A stretch of 34,589 nt of DNA from Methylobacterium sp. E-065 (lineage in GTDB: Bacteria > Pseudomonadota > Alphaproteobacteria > Rhizobiales > Beijerinckiaceae): positions 1-34,589 of the forward strand of contig NZ_JAKSYD010000024.1 of the NCBI RefSeq assembly GCF_022829605.1. Reading direction: 5' to 3'. Below, in pieces: positions 24,224 through 32,543 of the stretch. A model generated the notes under the pieces. That model did no database searches. It saw only the letters and a program-made list of their open reading frames with translations, and was not told the origin of the DNA. The translations under genes and the position numbers were made by a program. Position 1 is the stretch's first letter, and each line of letters starts with the position of its first letter.

Positions 24224-25245
24224 GCCCCGCCGCCGGGTCGCCGGGCGAGCTTCTAGAATTCGGCGGCGCTGCGCCGAGCCTCGTGGGTTCGCGCTGCCTC
24301 GTGCTGGGCGGCGGCGGCTTCCTGGGGTTGAACCTGTGCAACCGCCTCGTGGAAGCCGGAGCCGAGGTCACCTGCTTCAGCCGCAGCCACCCGCAGGCCG
24401 CCATGCTCGACCGGCGCGTCGTCCGGGTGACCGGTCAGTTCGCTGACCGCCTCGCCCTCGCCAACGCGGTGGAGCGCCAGGACGTCGTCTTCCACCTGAT
24501 CGCCGGATCGATCCCGGAGAGTTCGAATCGCGATCCGTCGGCGGAACTCTCGGCTACGCCGATCGCCACCTTGCACCTCCTTGAGATCTGCCGCTCGGCC
24601 CGGATCCGGAAGCTCGTATTCGCATCCTCCGGCGGCGCGATCTACGGCATCCCGCGCGCCATCCCGATCCCGGAACAGGCGCCGACCGATCCGATCTCTG
24701 CCTACGGCATCGGCAAGCTGATGATCGAGAAGTCGCTCGCCCTGTACCGACATCTCCACGGGATTGAGTATCAGATCCTCCGGATCGCCAATCCTTACGG
24801 CCGCTTCCAGCTCGGCACCAAGCACCAGGGCCTGATCGGGAGCTACATCCACCGCGTCCTCACGGACCAGCCTCTGGAGGTGTGGGGCACCGGCGCGGTG
24901 GTGCGCGACTTCCTGCACATCGACGATGTCAGCGACGCGTTCCTGGCCGCCATGACGTATGACGGACCGCATAAGGTCCTGAACGTCGGCAGCGGCACCG
25001 GCCTGAGCGTCAACGCGATCATTGCCGCGCTGGAGGCGGCCTTCGGGCGGGACCGCCTGCCCTGCGTGCACAAGCCGAGCCGGGCCGCGGACGTGCCCGC
25101 CAACGTCCTTGACACGGCCCTGATCCGGTCCGAACTCGGCTGGCAGCCCCGCGTCGCGCTGTGCGAGGGCCTCAGCGACACCATCGCGTGGATGCGGTCC
25201 CATCTGGCCGATTCCGCGGGAGACCGGACCCTCCGCGAGACCTGA
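24220..25245 (+). CDS. NAD-dependent epimerase/dehydratase (extended SDR, GalE-like)
   Basis: 341 residues. The NAD-binding loop 'GGGGFLG' is at 30-36, Ser136/Ser137 in 'VFASSGGAIYG', and the catalytic Tyr162/Lys166 in 'SAYGIGKLMIEK'. The later 'VWGTGAVVRDFLHIDDVSDAF' is the standard substrate-domain motif of nucleotide-sugar epimerases and dehydratases. The extra ~20 N-terminal residues are not part of the fold; the GTG at 24220 is chosen for the 4-bp overlap with the preceding stop. It interconverts or oxidises a nucleotide-sugar at C4. UDP-glucose/galactose type activity is likely, but the exact substrate is not decided by the motifs. Confidence 0.87.
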   Translation: MSPAAGSPGELLEFGGAAPSLVGSRCLVLGGGGFLGLNLCNRLVEAGAEVTCFSRSHPQAAMLDRRVVRVTGQFADRLALANAVERQDVVFHLIAGSIPESSNRDPSAELSATPIATLHLLEICRSARIRKLVFASSGGAIYGIPRAIPIPEQAPTDPISAYGIGKLMIEKSLALYRHLHGIEYQILRIANPYGRFQLGTKHQGLIGSYIHRVLTDQPLEVWGTGAVVRDFLHIDDVSDAFLAAMTYDGPHKVLNVGSGTGLSVNAIIAALEAAFGRDRLPCVHKPSRAADVPANVLDTALIRSELGWQPRVALCEGLSDTIAWMRSHLADSAGDRTLRET

Positions 25246-25313
25246 AGCGACCCGCCCCGGAGTGGCCACGATTGTCGGCGACAGGGCGGCGGTTCGATCC
25301 GCGAGGAGACCCC

Positions 25314-26351
25314 ATGTCCTTCCTTCACGATCTGCCGATCGCCGACCTGATCGCGCATTACGGCTACATCGCCATCTTCGTCATCATCACGCTGGAGAGC
25401 GCGGGGCTGCCCCTGCCCGGCGAGACGGTCCTGCTGACCGCAGCGGCCTATGCCGGCAGCACGGGCAACATCAACATCGGCCTCGTGGTGGCGATCGCCG
25501 CGACCGCCGCGATCCTCGGCGACAATGCCGGCTACTGGGTCGGGAGACGCTGGGGCCTGCCGCTGCTCCTGCGCAAGGGGCACCTGATCGGCCTCGATCA
25601 CGGGCGGCTCAAGCTCGGCCAGTACCTGTTCCGCCGGCACGGCGGGAAGATCGTGTTCTTCGGCCGGTTCACCGCGATGCTGCGGGCCTACGCGGCGGTG
25701 CTGGCCGGCGTGAACAAGCTCGACGCGCGCCGCTTCATGGCGTTCAACGCACTCGGCGGCGTCGCCTGGGCCTCGATCATGGGCTTCGGCGCCTATCTCT
25801 GCGGCCGCTCGATCGAGAACGTCATGGGGCCGGTCGGCCTCGCGCTGCTGGGCTTCGTCCTGCTCGGCGCAGTGGCGCTGTGGCTGTTCATGCGCCGGCA
25901 CGAGGCGCGCCTGATGGTCGCCGCCGAGGCCGCGATCCCGGGGCCGCTCACTAAGGATTCGGGGGCGGATCTGCCGGCGCCTCAAGCACAGGGCTCGGCT
26001 CAGGCGGACTTCGAGCGGCAGGTCGAAGCGCTCCTCGCCAAACGCGGCGACGCGGCGCAGATCAACGCGCCCGCGACGCGCGCCCAGCCACCGGAAGCCC
26101 TGCCCCTCTGGTTCAAGATCCCCGTCGTTCTCCTGGCCTCGGCCGCGGGCATGACGCTCGCATCCTGGTACCATGGGAGCACCGGTGGCCTTTATGGACG
26201 CGTCGTCGGCCATGTCAGCATCGTCGGCTTGATGCTGATCCTGCTCGTGCCGGCCGTCCTGCTGACGATCGTCGGCTGGCGCCTGAGATACCCGGGATCG
26301 TCGACCGCCGCCGGGGACGAGGCCGAGGACGGAATCAGGCTGGCCGCCTGA
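25314..26351 (+). CDS. DedA-family membrane protein with extra C-terminal segment
   Basis: 345 residues from ATG 25314, with GAGGAG just upstream. The DedA core (SNARE-associated domain) has 'ESAGLPLPGETVL' at 28-40, 'FFGRFTAMLRAYAAVLAG' at 115-132 and several hydrophobic helices. DedA proteins are undecaprenyl-phosphate or phospholipid flippases/transporters and matter for envelope homeostasis. After residue ~195 there is an acidic, Ala/Gln-rich linker, then two more membrane helices (~267-285 and ~300-322) absent from standard ~200-residue DedA proteins. Carrier-lipid recycling fits a glycan locus, but the gene may simply be adjacent housekeeping. Confidence 0.88.
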   Translation: MSFLHDLPIADLIAHYGYIAIFVIITLESAGLPLPGETVLLTAAAYAGSTGNINIGLVVAIAATAAILGDNAGYWVGRRWGLPLLLRKGHLIGLDHGRLKLGQYLFRRHGGKIVFFGRFTAMLRAYAAVLAGVNKLDARRFMAFNALGGVAWASIMGFGAYLCGRSIENVMGPVGLALLGFVLLGAVALWLFMRRHEARLMVAAEAAIPGPLTKDSGADLPAPQAQGSAQADFERQVEALLAKRGDAAQINAPATRAQPPEALPLWFKIPVVLLASAAGMTLASWYHGSTGGLYGRVVGHVSIVGLMLILLVPAVLLTIVGWRLRYPGSSTAAGDEAEDGIRLAA

Positions 26352-26401
26352 GCCGACGGGCGGATCGCCGGTCGTCCGACCGCTCAGTCGCGTCTCGCGA
26401 G

Positions 26402-26432
26402 GCCCGGGCGGCGTCGGCGCGCCGCCCCGGGC
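26402..26432. terminator. Strong GC hairpin after the DedA gene
   Basis: Arms 26402-26413 and 26420-26432 pair over 12 bp with one bulged base and a 6-nt loop, 50 bp after the stop. A second small hairpin (five C, three-base loop, five G) sits at 26475-26487. Neither is followed by a T-run. Probable transcription end of the DedA unit. Confidence 0.5.
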
Positions 26433-26553
26433 GCAGGGTTGACCGGTCGGGGGGCCGATCGTATCACCCGGCCTCCCCCGACGGGGGCGTTCCCGCGCGC
26501 TGGTTTCTGGCCGATGCCGCGCATGGCCGGACGCGCACGCCCCGTCGGACGTC

Positions 26554-26991
26554 GTGACCGAGACGGAGCCGACCTTGGGCGAGGACGTGGAAGCGCTGCG
26601 GGCCGAACTCGGTGAGACGCAGGCACGGCTCAAGGAAGCGCAGGGCGAGCTGGCCCGTCTGGTTCGCCTCGCCGAGGCCGATCTTCAGCGCCGCCGCCCC
26701 GGTGAGCAATCCAGCGTCGCCGCCGCCTCGGTGCGCCGCCCCGCCGCCAAGGAGGTCGCCGCCCGGATCGCCCGGTTCGCGCACCTCTATCGCGAGGCTG
26801 CCGCGGCCACGCCCGATCGCGCCCCCGTCGTCCCCGAGGCGACGATGCTCGAATGGCTCGAGACTTCCGGGCTGTTCGACCGCCAGTTCTACCTCGCGTG
26901 CAACGACGATGTCGCGAATGCCGGCGCGGACCCGACGCAGCACTATTACAACCACGGCTCCGAGGAAGGGCGCCTTCCCAACACCCTCTGA
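26554..26991 (+). CDS. Coiled-coil protein ending in an NPDV-like module
   Basis: 145 residues from GTG 26554; the ribosome-binding site is weak. Residues ~8-48 are a heptad-rich coiled coil ('ALRAELGETQARLKEAQGEL'). A basic linker follows, and residues ~103-145 are 'SGLFDRQFYLACNDDVANAG' and then 'HYYNHGSEEGRLPNTL', the same module that begins the glycosyltransferases at 10148, 14356 and 27054. Here no catalytic domain follows. It may be a stand-alone adaptor that brings the module to a complex, or a fragment of a longer glycosyltransferase. The next gene begins 62 bp later and carries its own copy of the module. Confidence 0.65.
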   Translation: MTETEPTLGEDVEALRAELGETQARLKEAQGELARLVRLAEADLQRRRPGEQSSVAAASVRRPAAKEVAARIARFAHLYREAAAATPDRAPVVPEATMLEWLETSGLFDRQFYLACNDDVANAGADPTQHYYNHGSEEGRLPNTL

Positions 26992-27053
26992 GGGTGAAAT
27001 CCGGGAGGCTTCCCTCTGACGCGCGTTCGAGGGCTCTGCGAGGAATCTGATTG

Positions 27054-29438
27054 ATGCAGGACGGTGCAGGAGAGGCCGCACCCGCGCTCGAGCCGTGGCA
27101 GGACGATTTCGCGACGATCTACGCGAGCGGGCTGTTCGACCACATCTGGTATGCGACGCGCTATCCCGAGGTCGGCCTTACCGATCTGTCGCCCCTCGAA
27201 CATTACGTGAAGTACGGCGCGCGCCTCGGGCGCCAGCCCCGGGCCGACTTTACGGCTCCGCCGGACGAGACCTTCGACGGCAGCTTCGTCAATCCCTTCG
27301 CGGCCTGGATTCGGGCGCAGGCTGAGATGGAACCCGCACCGACCTGGAATCGGCCCGTCGTCTCGGTCTTGTGCATCAGCTACAACCAAGCGGCGTTTAT
27401 CCGGCAGACCCTGGAGAGCATCCTCGGGCAGATCACGGATTTCCCCTTCGAGCTGCTCGTCGGCGACGACCGGTCGACCGACGGCACCGCCGAGATCATC
27501 GCCGAATACGCCGCGCGTCATCCCAACCTCGTGGCGGTTCTGCGCACCGAGAACCTCGGACCCAACAAGAACTTCGCCGACCTCACGGCCCGCGCCCGCG
27601 GCGAATTCGTCGCGATCTGCGAGGGGGACGATTACTGGACGGATCCGCGCAAGCTCCAGCGCCAAGTCGATTTCCTGCGGGCGCGCCCGGAATTCACCCT
27701 CTGCTTCCACCCGGTGCGCGTCGTCTACCAGGACGTGCCGGGGGTCGAGGAGATCTACCCAAGGCAGTGCAGCCCGCAGCCCTCGCTATCCGACCTCGTG
27801 GCGCACAACTTCGTCCAGACAAACAGCGTGCTCTATCGCTGGCGCTATCGTGGGGCCGAGGCCTTCGTGTTCGACGAGGGCATCGCCCCAGGCGACTGGT
27901 ACGTCCACCTGATGCACGCCGAGGTCGGACGCATCGGCTTCCTTCCGGCGGTGATGGCGGTCTACCGGAAGCACGCGGCTGGGATGTGGGCGACCTACGC
28001 CACCGAACTCGCCCGGCACAAGAAGCTCGGCAACGCCGAGATCGCGTTTTTCCGCAAGCTGCGCGGGCATTTCGGCGGCCGCTACGCGGCAGGCTATGAG
28101 GCGTCGCAGAAAGCGATCTTCCGGCGGCTCGCCGAGGCCTATCTCGACGAGGAGGATGTCGCGAGCCTCGGACGTCTGATCGAGGCCAATCCCGATATCG
28201 CCCGAGACGCCTTGAGCGACATGGGCCTCGACGCGCCGGACGACCTCTCCGGCGAGCCGGAGGCGCTGCGCGGGTGGCTTCTGGAGCAGCTCACTGTCAG
28301 CGTCATCGTGACGGCCTACAACCATGCGGCCGATATCGGCCGCTGCCTCGACGCGGTTCTGGGGCAGCGCGGGTTATTCCGGATGCAGGTGGTGATCGGC
28401 GACGACAAGTCCACCGACGGGACGGCGGGAATCGTCGAATCCTACCGGGCGCGCGATGCGGAGCGGATCGTGGTCCGGCCCCGGCCACGGAATCTCGGCA
28501 TGCTGCGCAACATGCAGGATTGCCTTGCCGCGTGCACGGGTCGCTACGTCGCCTTCTGCGAGGCCGACGATTACTGGTTGTCCGACCGCAAGATAGCCAA
28601 GCAGATGCGGATGCTGCGCACCGACCGCAAGTTGGACATGTGCTTCAACTGGGTGCTGCTCCATTACCCGGCGACCGGCTCCTACCTGCCGCACGACGAG
28701 CAGGGCCGCTATCCGACCGGCACGATCAGCTTCCCGGTCCTGGCCAATTCGCCGCTGACTGCCAACTTCTCCTGCTGCTTCTACCGCGCGGAGGCCTTAC
28801 GGCGGGTGCCGGAGGCCTATTACGAGAACGCGGCGGCGGCCGACTGGCTGATGAACCTCTACGTCGCCGACAAGGGCCGGATCGCGTTCCTGCGCGAGCT
28901 TCTGTCGGTCTACACGGTCCAGGAGAAGGGCCAGTGGTCGGGCCTGCCCGACGACATCAAGAACGCCCGGATCGCCCAGTATCAGAAGCAGTTCGCAGGC
29001 ATTTTCGGCGAGGGGCGCGGCTTCGAGCCGTACGAGGTCGGCTGCACCGTGGCCGAACTCGACGGCGAATTGCCGGATTCCTTCGCCCGCGCGAACCTTG
29101 AGGCGCCCCAGGACCGGGTCTGGGCCGAGATCCAGGACGGACAGGTGGGGCTGTCCGGCTGGGTCGTCGCGGCGAGCCGCGCCAAGGCGACGTTGGTCGC
29201 GGAGATCGACGGCGAGGTCCAGCGAATCCCCGTGGACGTGCACCGGCCGGACGTGATCGCCGGGGTGCTCGGCGACATGCCGACCACCATAGACGAGGCC
29301 CGCTGCGGCTTCCGCTTCACCCTGCCCTACGCGCTCCACCTCGAAGTGCTGCTCTCGATCGAGGTCGAGCACGAGGTGGTGCCGTGGCTGTCGGTGATCT
29401 TCACGCACCGGGTGAAGCGGACGGCCGAGCGGGGCTGA
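27054..29438 (+). CDS. Tandem GT2 glycosyltransferase with NPDV-like module and C-terminal beta domain
   Basis: 794 residues from ATG 27054 (GAGGA at 27040-27044). The module 'SGLFDHIWYATRYPEV' then 'LEHYVKYGARLGRQP' covers ~25-62. The first GT-A domain (~101-330) has 'SVLCISYNQ', 'GDDRSTDGT' and 'CEGDDYW'. The second (~412-650) has 'SVIVTAYNH', 'GDDKSTDGT' and 'CEADDYW'. Both keep the nucleotide-sugar and metal-binding acidic motifs, so both may be active and add two sugars in sequence. The last ~130 residues ('GLSGWVVAASRAKATLVAEIDG') form a predicted beta-sandwich seen in envelope glycosyltransferases. The 3' end overlaps the convergent SGNH gene by 38 bp. Confidence 0.88.
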   Translation: MQDGAGEAAPALEPWQDDFATIYASGLFDHIWYATRYPEVGLTDLSPLEHYVKYGARLGRQPRADFTAPPDETFDGSFVNPFAAWIRAQAEMEPAPTWNRPVVSVLCISYNQAAFIRQTLESILGQITDFPFELLVGDDRSTDGTAEIIAEYAARHPNLVAVLRTENLGPNKNFADLTARARGEFVAICEGDDYWTDPRKLQRQVDFLRARPEFTLCFHPVRVVYQDVPGVEEIYPRQCSPQPSLSDLVAHNFVQTNSVLYRWRYRGAEAFVFDEGIAPGDWYVHLMHAEVGRIGFLPAVMAVYRKHAAGMWATYATELARHKKLGNAEIAFFRKLRGHFGGRYAAGYEASQKAIFRRLAEAYLDEEDVASLGRLIEANPDIARDALSDMGLDAPDDLSGEPEALRGWLLEQLTVSVIVTAYNHAADIGRCLDAVLGQRGLFRMQVVIGDDKSTDGTAGIVESYRARDAERIVVRPRPRNLGMLRNMQDCLAACTGRYVAFCEADDYWLSDRKIAKQMRMLRTDRKLDMCFNWVLLHYPATGSYLPHDEQGRYPTGTISFPVLANSPLTANFSCCFYRAEALRRVPEAYYENAAAADWLMNLYVADKGRIAFLRELLSVYTVQEKGQWSGLPDDIKNARIAQYQKQFAGIFGEGRGFEPYEVGCTVAELDGELPDSFARANLEAPQDRVWAEIQDGQVGLSGWVVAASRAKATLVAEIDGEVQRIPVDVHRPDVIAGVLGDMPTTIDEARCGFRFTLPYALHLEVLLSIEVEHEVVPWLSVIFTHRVKRTAERG

Positions 29439-31083
29439 GGCGGCCGAGGAAGCGGCGCGCACGCTCCAGGGGCGTCCGCGCCCGGGCCCGCTCCAGCGCG
29501 CCACGAATCTCGCCCGCCAGCCGCGTCGCCACGATCTCCCGGGCGGGATCATCGTAGTGGACGATGTCGTAGAAGGTCCCCGCCTCCCGATCGCGAAAGA
29601 TCCCGCTGAGATCGAGGGCCGTGAAGGTCCGCCGGTACGGGCGTCGCACTGTGAGCTCGGCCGTGAACGCCTCCAGCTTGGCGTATTGGCGGTCGAGATA
29701 GGCCAGGAACGCCCCCGAGGCGACACCGCGCTCGACCTCGGTGAGGTGGCGCTTGCGCAGGACCGTGGGCTGCAGGACGCTGATGATCGGCACCGCGTGA
29801 TCGTGCGACAGCTTGGTGAGGCGGTGCGCGGCGCGTTCGTAATGGTGGACGATGGCGTCCTCCCAGCCCGGGCTCTGCCAGCCCACCTCCGCGCGCAGCC
29901 GCTTCAGCTCCTCGTAGATCAGCGTGATCAGCGCGTCGTACGACAGGCCATCCTCCCGCGCCCGCGGGTCGTGCGTGTCGAAGAAGTGGTCGTAGAGACG
30001 CTGCGTGATGAAGGCGTTGTAGGGGTGGCCGGGCCGGGGATCGTAGGTCCAGGGCTGGAACAGGTCGGTGCTGCCGCTGAGCACGAGGATCGCGTCGGGG
30101 CTGTAGGTGACGAGACGCGACCAGATCAGGTGGGTCATCTGGGTGAGGCAGCTCGACATCACCCCGAAATTGTAGACTTTTGCCCGCCCCAGCCCATCGG
30201 TGCGGAGGATCCGCTCGATGCGGCCCGGCAGCGTATTGGCGATGTCGCCGCCATCGATGGTGGTCGAATCGCCGACGACCAGGATCCGGGTCTCGCCCGC
30301 GGGCTTGCGCTCCGCGATCGGGGTGGCGTTGAGGAAGCCGTCGGCATCGAACGGGACGCCGTAATGGCTCGCCCCGGGCTTGCCGGCGAACTGGATGAAC
30401 GGGCTCGGATAGCGCGTGTTCGAGTCGAGGTAGCCGAAATGGTGCAGGAACTTGCGCCGGCGCGCGGCATCCTCGGTCTCCGGTGGCGCCCAGATCTGCT
30501 CGACGCCCGGGGCGGTGAGCGCCGCCATCATGGCCGCTCGCAGCACCGCGCTGCCGGCGGCGTTGAGGCGCACGCCATCGTGGCTGAAGGCCGGTCTGAG
30601 CACTCCGCCCTCGCCGGCCAGCACGGCCTCGTAATCGATGAACAGCGCCCCGTAATCGCCCGCGTGCTCGCGCAGCCACGCATTCGCCGCGCCGATGAGC
30701 GCAACCGGGAGCCCGGCCGCCGCGGGCGCCGCCGGATCGACCGGTGGGATCGCGCCGACCCAGGTCCGGACATGGAGGTCGCGCGCGTCCCGCAGCATGG
30801 CGGTCAGGTCGGCCACGAGACCGTCCAGCGACACCGTGCGACCGGGGGTGAGGATGTCGTCCCGGCCGCCGATCAGGTGGAGGCCCTTCGCGCCGTAGAG
30901 GGCGATGTCGGAGCGCAGCCGCCGCGCCATGTCCCGGGTGGACTGGCCGGCGATCCCCCTGGCGACCGTCTGGGGCCCCGAGAACAGGTCCGGCGTCTCT
31001 GCGGTCAGATCCGCGGTCAGGGAATCCCCGAAGAACAGGATCGGCCCGAGGGGGAACAGCGGCTTGTCCGACACCGGGCTCAC
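29401..31083 (-). CDS. Tandem SGNH/GDSL-hydrolase-like protein
   Basis: 560 residues from GTG 31083, which overlaps the preceding stop as GTGA. There are two SGNH folds. The first (~12-190) has 'FFGDS' with Ser21, but the block III Asn is replaced ('IGGRDD', 72-76) and the block V His is replaced by Arg172 in 'SHDGVRLN', so it looks catalytically degenerate. The second (~264-530) keeps 'GDSTT' with Ser273, 'GSTD' at 337-340, and an Asp506/His509 pair in 'YDIVHY', consistent with activity. SGNH enzymes remove or transfer O-acyl groups on glycans. There is no signal peptide, so it acts in the cytoplasm, perhaps on glycan intermediates. It is co-translated with the discoidin-domain glycosyltransferase gene. 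Confidence 0.82.
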   Translation of the reverse strand: MSPVSDKPLFPLGPILFFGDSLTADLTAETPDLFSGPQTVARGIAGQSTRDMARRLRSDIALYGAKGLHLIGGRDDILTPGRTVSLDGLVADLTAMLRDARDLHVRTWVGAIPPVDPAAPAAAGLPVALIGAANAWLREHAGDYGALFIDYEAVLAGEGGVLRPAFSHDGVRLNAAGSAVLRAAMMAALTAPGVEQIWAPPETEDAARRRKFLHHFGYLDSNTRYPSPFIQFAGKPGASHYGVPFDADGFLNATPIAERKPAGETRILVVGDSTTIDGGDIANTLPGRIERILRTDGLGRAKVYNFGVMSSCLTQMTHLIWSRLVTYSPDAILVLSGSTDLFQPWTYDPRPGHPYNAFITQRLYDHFFDTHDPRAREDGLSYDALITLIYEELKRLRAEVGWQSPGWEDAIVHHYERAAHRLTKLSHDHAVPIISVLQPTVLRKRHLTEVERGVASGAFLAYLDRQYAKLEAFTAELTVRRPYRRTFTALDLSGIFRDREAGTFYDIVHYDDPAREIVATRLAGEIRGALERARARTPLERARRFLGRLSPARPSASPGA

Positions 31084-32351
31084 GCGCCCTCGGTCGCGTC
31101 GCCGTCCCGATGGGCGGCAAAGATCTCGATCCCGTCGAGGTGCAGGTGCTGCTCCTCGTCGAGATCGATCTTCAGGTAGCGGAATTGGGCCCCATCGAAC
31201 CGGAGATGCAGGGGCAGGCCGGGATGGCAATGCGCATCCACGGCGTCGAAGACCAGCCGGTAGGCATCCTCGGTTTCGCCGAGCCAGACCCGCATCAACT
31301 GCGCCCGCTCGCTGAGTTGCCCCCAGCGGTTGTAGATCCGGATCTCCGAGACGCGCGTGACGGCGCCGAGATCGAGGACAAACCAGGGGGTCTGCTCAAG
31401 CGCCGTGTGGAAGAAGAAGGACGGATCGCCGGTGGTGCGCTCGCCGTAGGTCCCGGTCGTCCCCGACCAGGGCGAGGCGGAACTCGCCGTCCAGGTCTTG
31501 CCGAGCGCGATGTTCTCGGAGGGCCGCGTCGCCACCAGCGTGTCGGTCTCCAACTCGTCGATCAGCGTCCGGATCTGCTTCGAGGGCTGCCGCAGCGGCG
31601 CGATCTCGAGATCGAGCTTGTAGATCAGGTTCGACAGGATGCTCTGGTCGAAGCGGTGGTCGATGAAGCCGTCGAGATCGGGCAGGCCCATCTGGTTCGG
31701 CCTATCGGTGACGACCCGCGCGTCGCCCGCGTAGCGCAGCCACTCGGCGACGAGGTGACGGGTGGCGGGGCTGACCATGAAGGCGATCCAGGTCGCCTGG
31801 ATCTGGTCGGCGCTCCAGTAGCGTTCGGTATCGCACTCCATGAGCACGAAGCAGTCGCGCTTGGTCCAGGCCCGCTGCGGCTTTCCGTGCAGCACGCCCA
31901 CCGCGACCCGGCGCTCCGAGCCGGCGAGCCAGGTCAGCAGCGGCGCCACCGGCGGCATCGGGTCGTCGCCGATCGCCTGCATGCCGGTGTCGGTGAACAC
32001 GATGAAGTCGCCGTCGCGCCGCCGCTCCAGGGCCTGCGCGATGATGTAGGGCTTCCAGGCCCAGTTCCCGGCCCCCCGGGACCGGTCGAGGATCTCCCGG
32101 TGCGCTTGGTAGTGTTGCGTCCCGCGCAGCCGGTCGGGGGACCAGCTCTCGATCGTGTCGAAATCGCCCGTCGCCGCTGCGGCGGCCGCAAGGCGCCGCT
32201 GGGTTTCCACGTAATGGTACTTGGCGGCGAAGCTGACGAGGGTCGTGTGGTGCGGCCGGAGCTGGCGCCGCAGCCGCATCAGCACCTCGGCCCGGTGCAT
32301 CGCGAAGGCGTTGACGTGCAGGGACGTGAATGACGGATCTGTGCTGGCCAA
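31080..32351 (-). CDS. Putative glycosyltransferase with C-terminal F5/8 type C (discoidin) domain
   Basis: About 423 residues if TTG 32351 is the start, chosen because GGAG lies 7 bp upstream; ATG 32300 is the safer alternative. The N-terminal ~270 residues look like a GT-A-type fold: 'TLVSFAAKYHYVETQRRLA', 'GNWAWKPYIIAQAL' and 'GDFIVFTDTGM', whose Asp121 may be the metal/sugar-nucleotide acid. The C-terminal ~140 residues are a discoidin-like beta-sandwich ('NIALGKTWTASSASPWSG', 'WFVLDLGAVTRVSEIRIYNRWG', 'FRYLKIDL'), which usually binds carbohydrate. The architecture suggests a transferase that holds its glycan product or acceptor. The catalytic assignment is moderate; the discoidin assignment is good. 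Confidence 0.7.
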   Translation of the reverse strand: MASTDPSFTSLHVNAFAMHRAEVLMRLRRQLRPHHTTLVSFAAKYHYVETQRRLAAAAAATGDFDTIESWSPDRLRGTQHYQAHREILDRSRGAGNWAWKPYIIAQALERRRDGDFIVFTDTGMQAIGDDPMPPVAPLLTWLAGSERRVAVGVLHGKPQRAWTKRDCFVLMECDTERYWSADQIQATWIAFMVSPATRHLVAEWLRYAGDARVVTDRPNQMGLPDLDGFIDHRFDQSILSNLIYKLDLEIAPLRQPSKQIRTLIDELETDTLVATRPSENIALGKTWTASSASPWSGTTGTYGERTTGDPSFFFHTALEQTPWFVLDLGAVTRVSEIRIYNRWGQLSERAQLMRVWLGETEDAYRLVFDAVDAHCHPGLPLHLRFDGAQFRYLKIDLDEEQHLHLDGIEIFAAHRDGDATEGA

Positions 32352-32368
32352 GTGCGTTCTCCGGCGCC

Positions 32369-32387
32369 GCGACCCGACGCGGGTCGC
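32369..32387. other. Perfect hairpin in the leader of the discoidin glycosyltransferase gene
   Basis: 8-bp arms GCGACCCG and CGGGTCGC around a 3-nt loop, ending 18 bp before the proposed TTG start on the leftward strand. It could mask or position the start region in mRNA, or serve as part of a terminator for the upstream gene. Confidence 0.4.
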
Positions 32388-32398
32388 CGATGTCCCGC

Positions 32399-32439
32399 TA
32401 GAGCCGTGCCCGATCGCGTTGCAATCGAGCGCGGCTCTA
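32399..32439. repeat. Long two-tier palindrome between leftward genes
   Basis: Outer arms TAGAGCCG and CGGCTCTA are perfect. Inner arms CGATCGC and GCAATCG pair with one mismatch around a GTT loop, with symmetric 4-nt internal segments. Together the element is 41 bp. It lies between two leftward genes and may be a dispersed REP-like element or a terminator for the fucosyltransferase-like gene. Confidence 0.55.
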
Positions 32440-32543
32440 AGCTCTTCTTGTGACGCGCTCTCTTGCGCCGAACCGGCGTCTACTTCGGCGGAGAGCGCTC
32501 CAATCGGCACGGCCGCGCAAGTCCCGTTCGCGGGTTGGGCTCG

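Noticed and set aside
24843..26633. A 596-codon leftward open frame
   Set aside because: It is antisense to the epimerase and DedA genes; low-complexity Arg/Gly/His composition.
29557..31179. A 540-codon rightward open frame
   Set aside because: It lies opposite the SGNH gene, whose catalytic motifs and GTGA-coupled start are convincing. The antisense product has no recognisable domain.
31110..32333. A 407-codon rightward open frame
   Set aside because: It is antisense to the discoidin-domain glycosyltransferase; no ribosome-binding site and no family resemblance.
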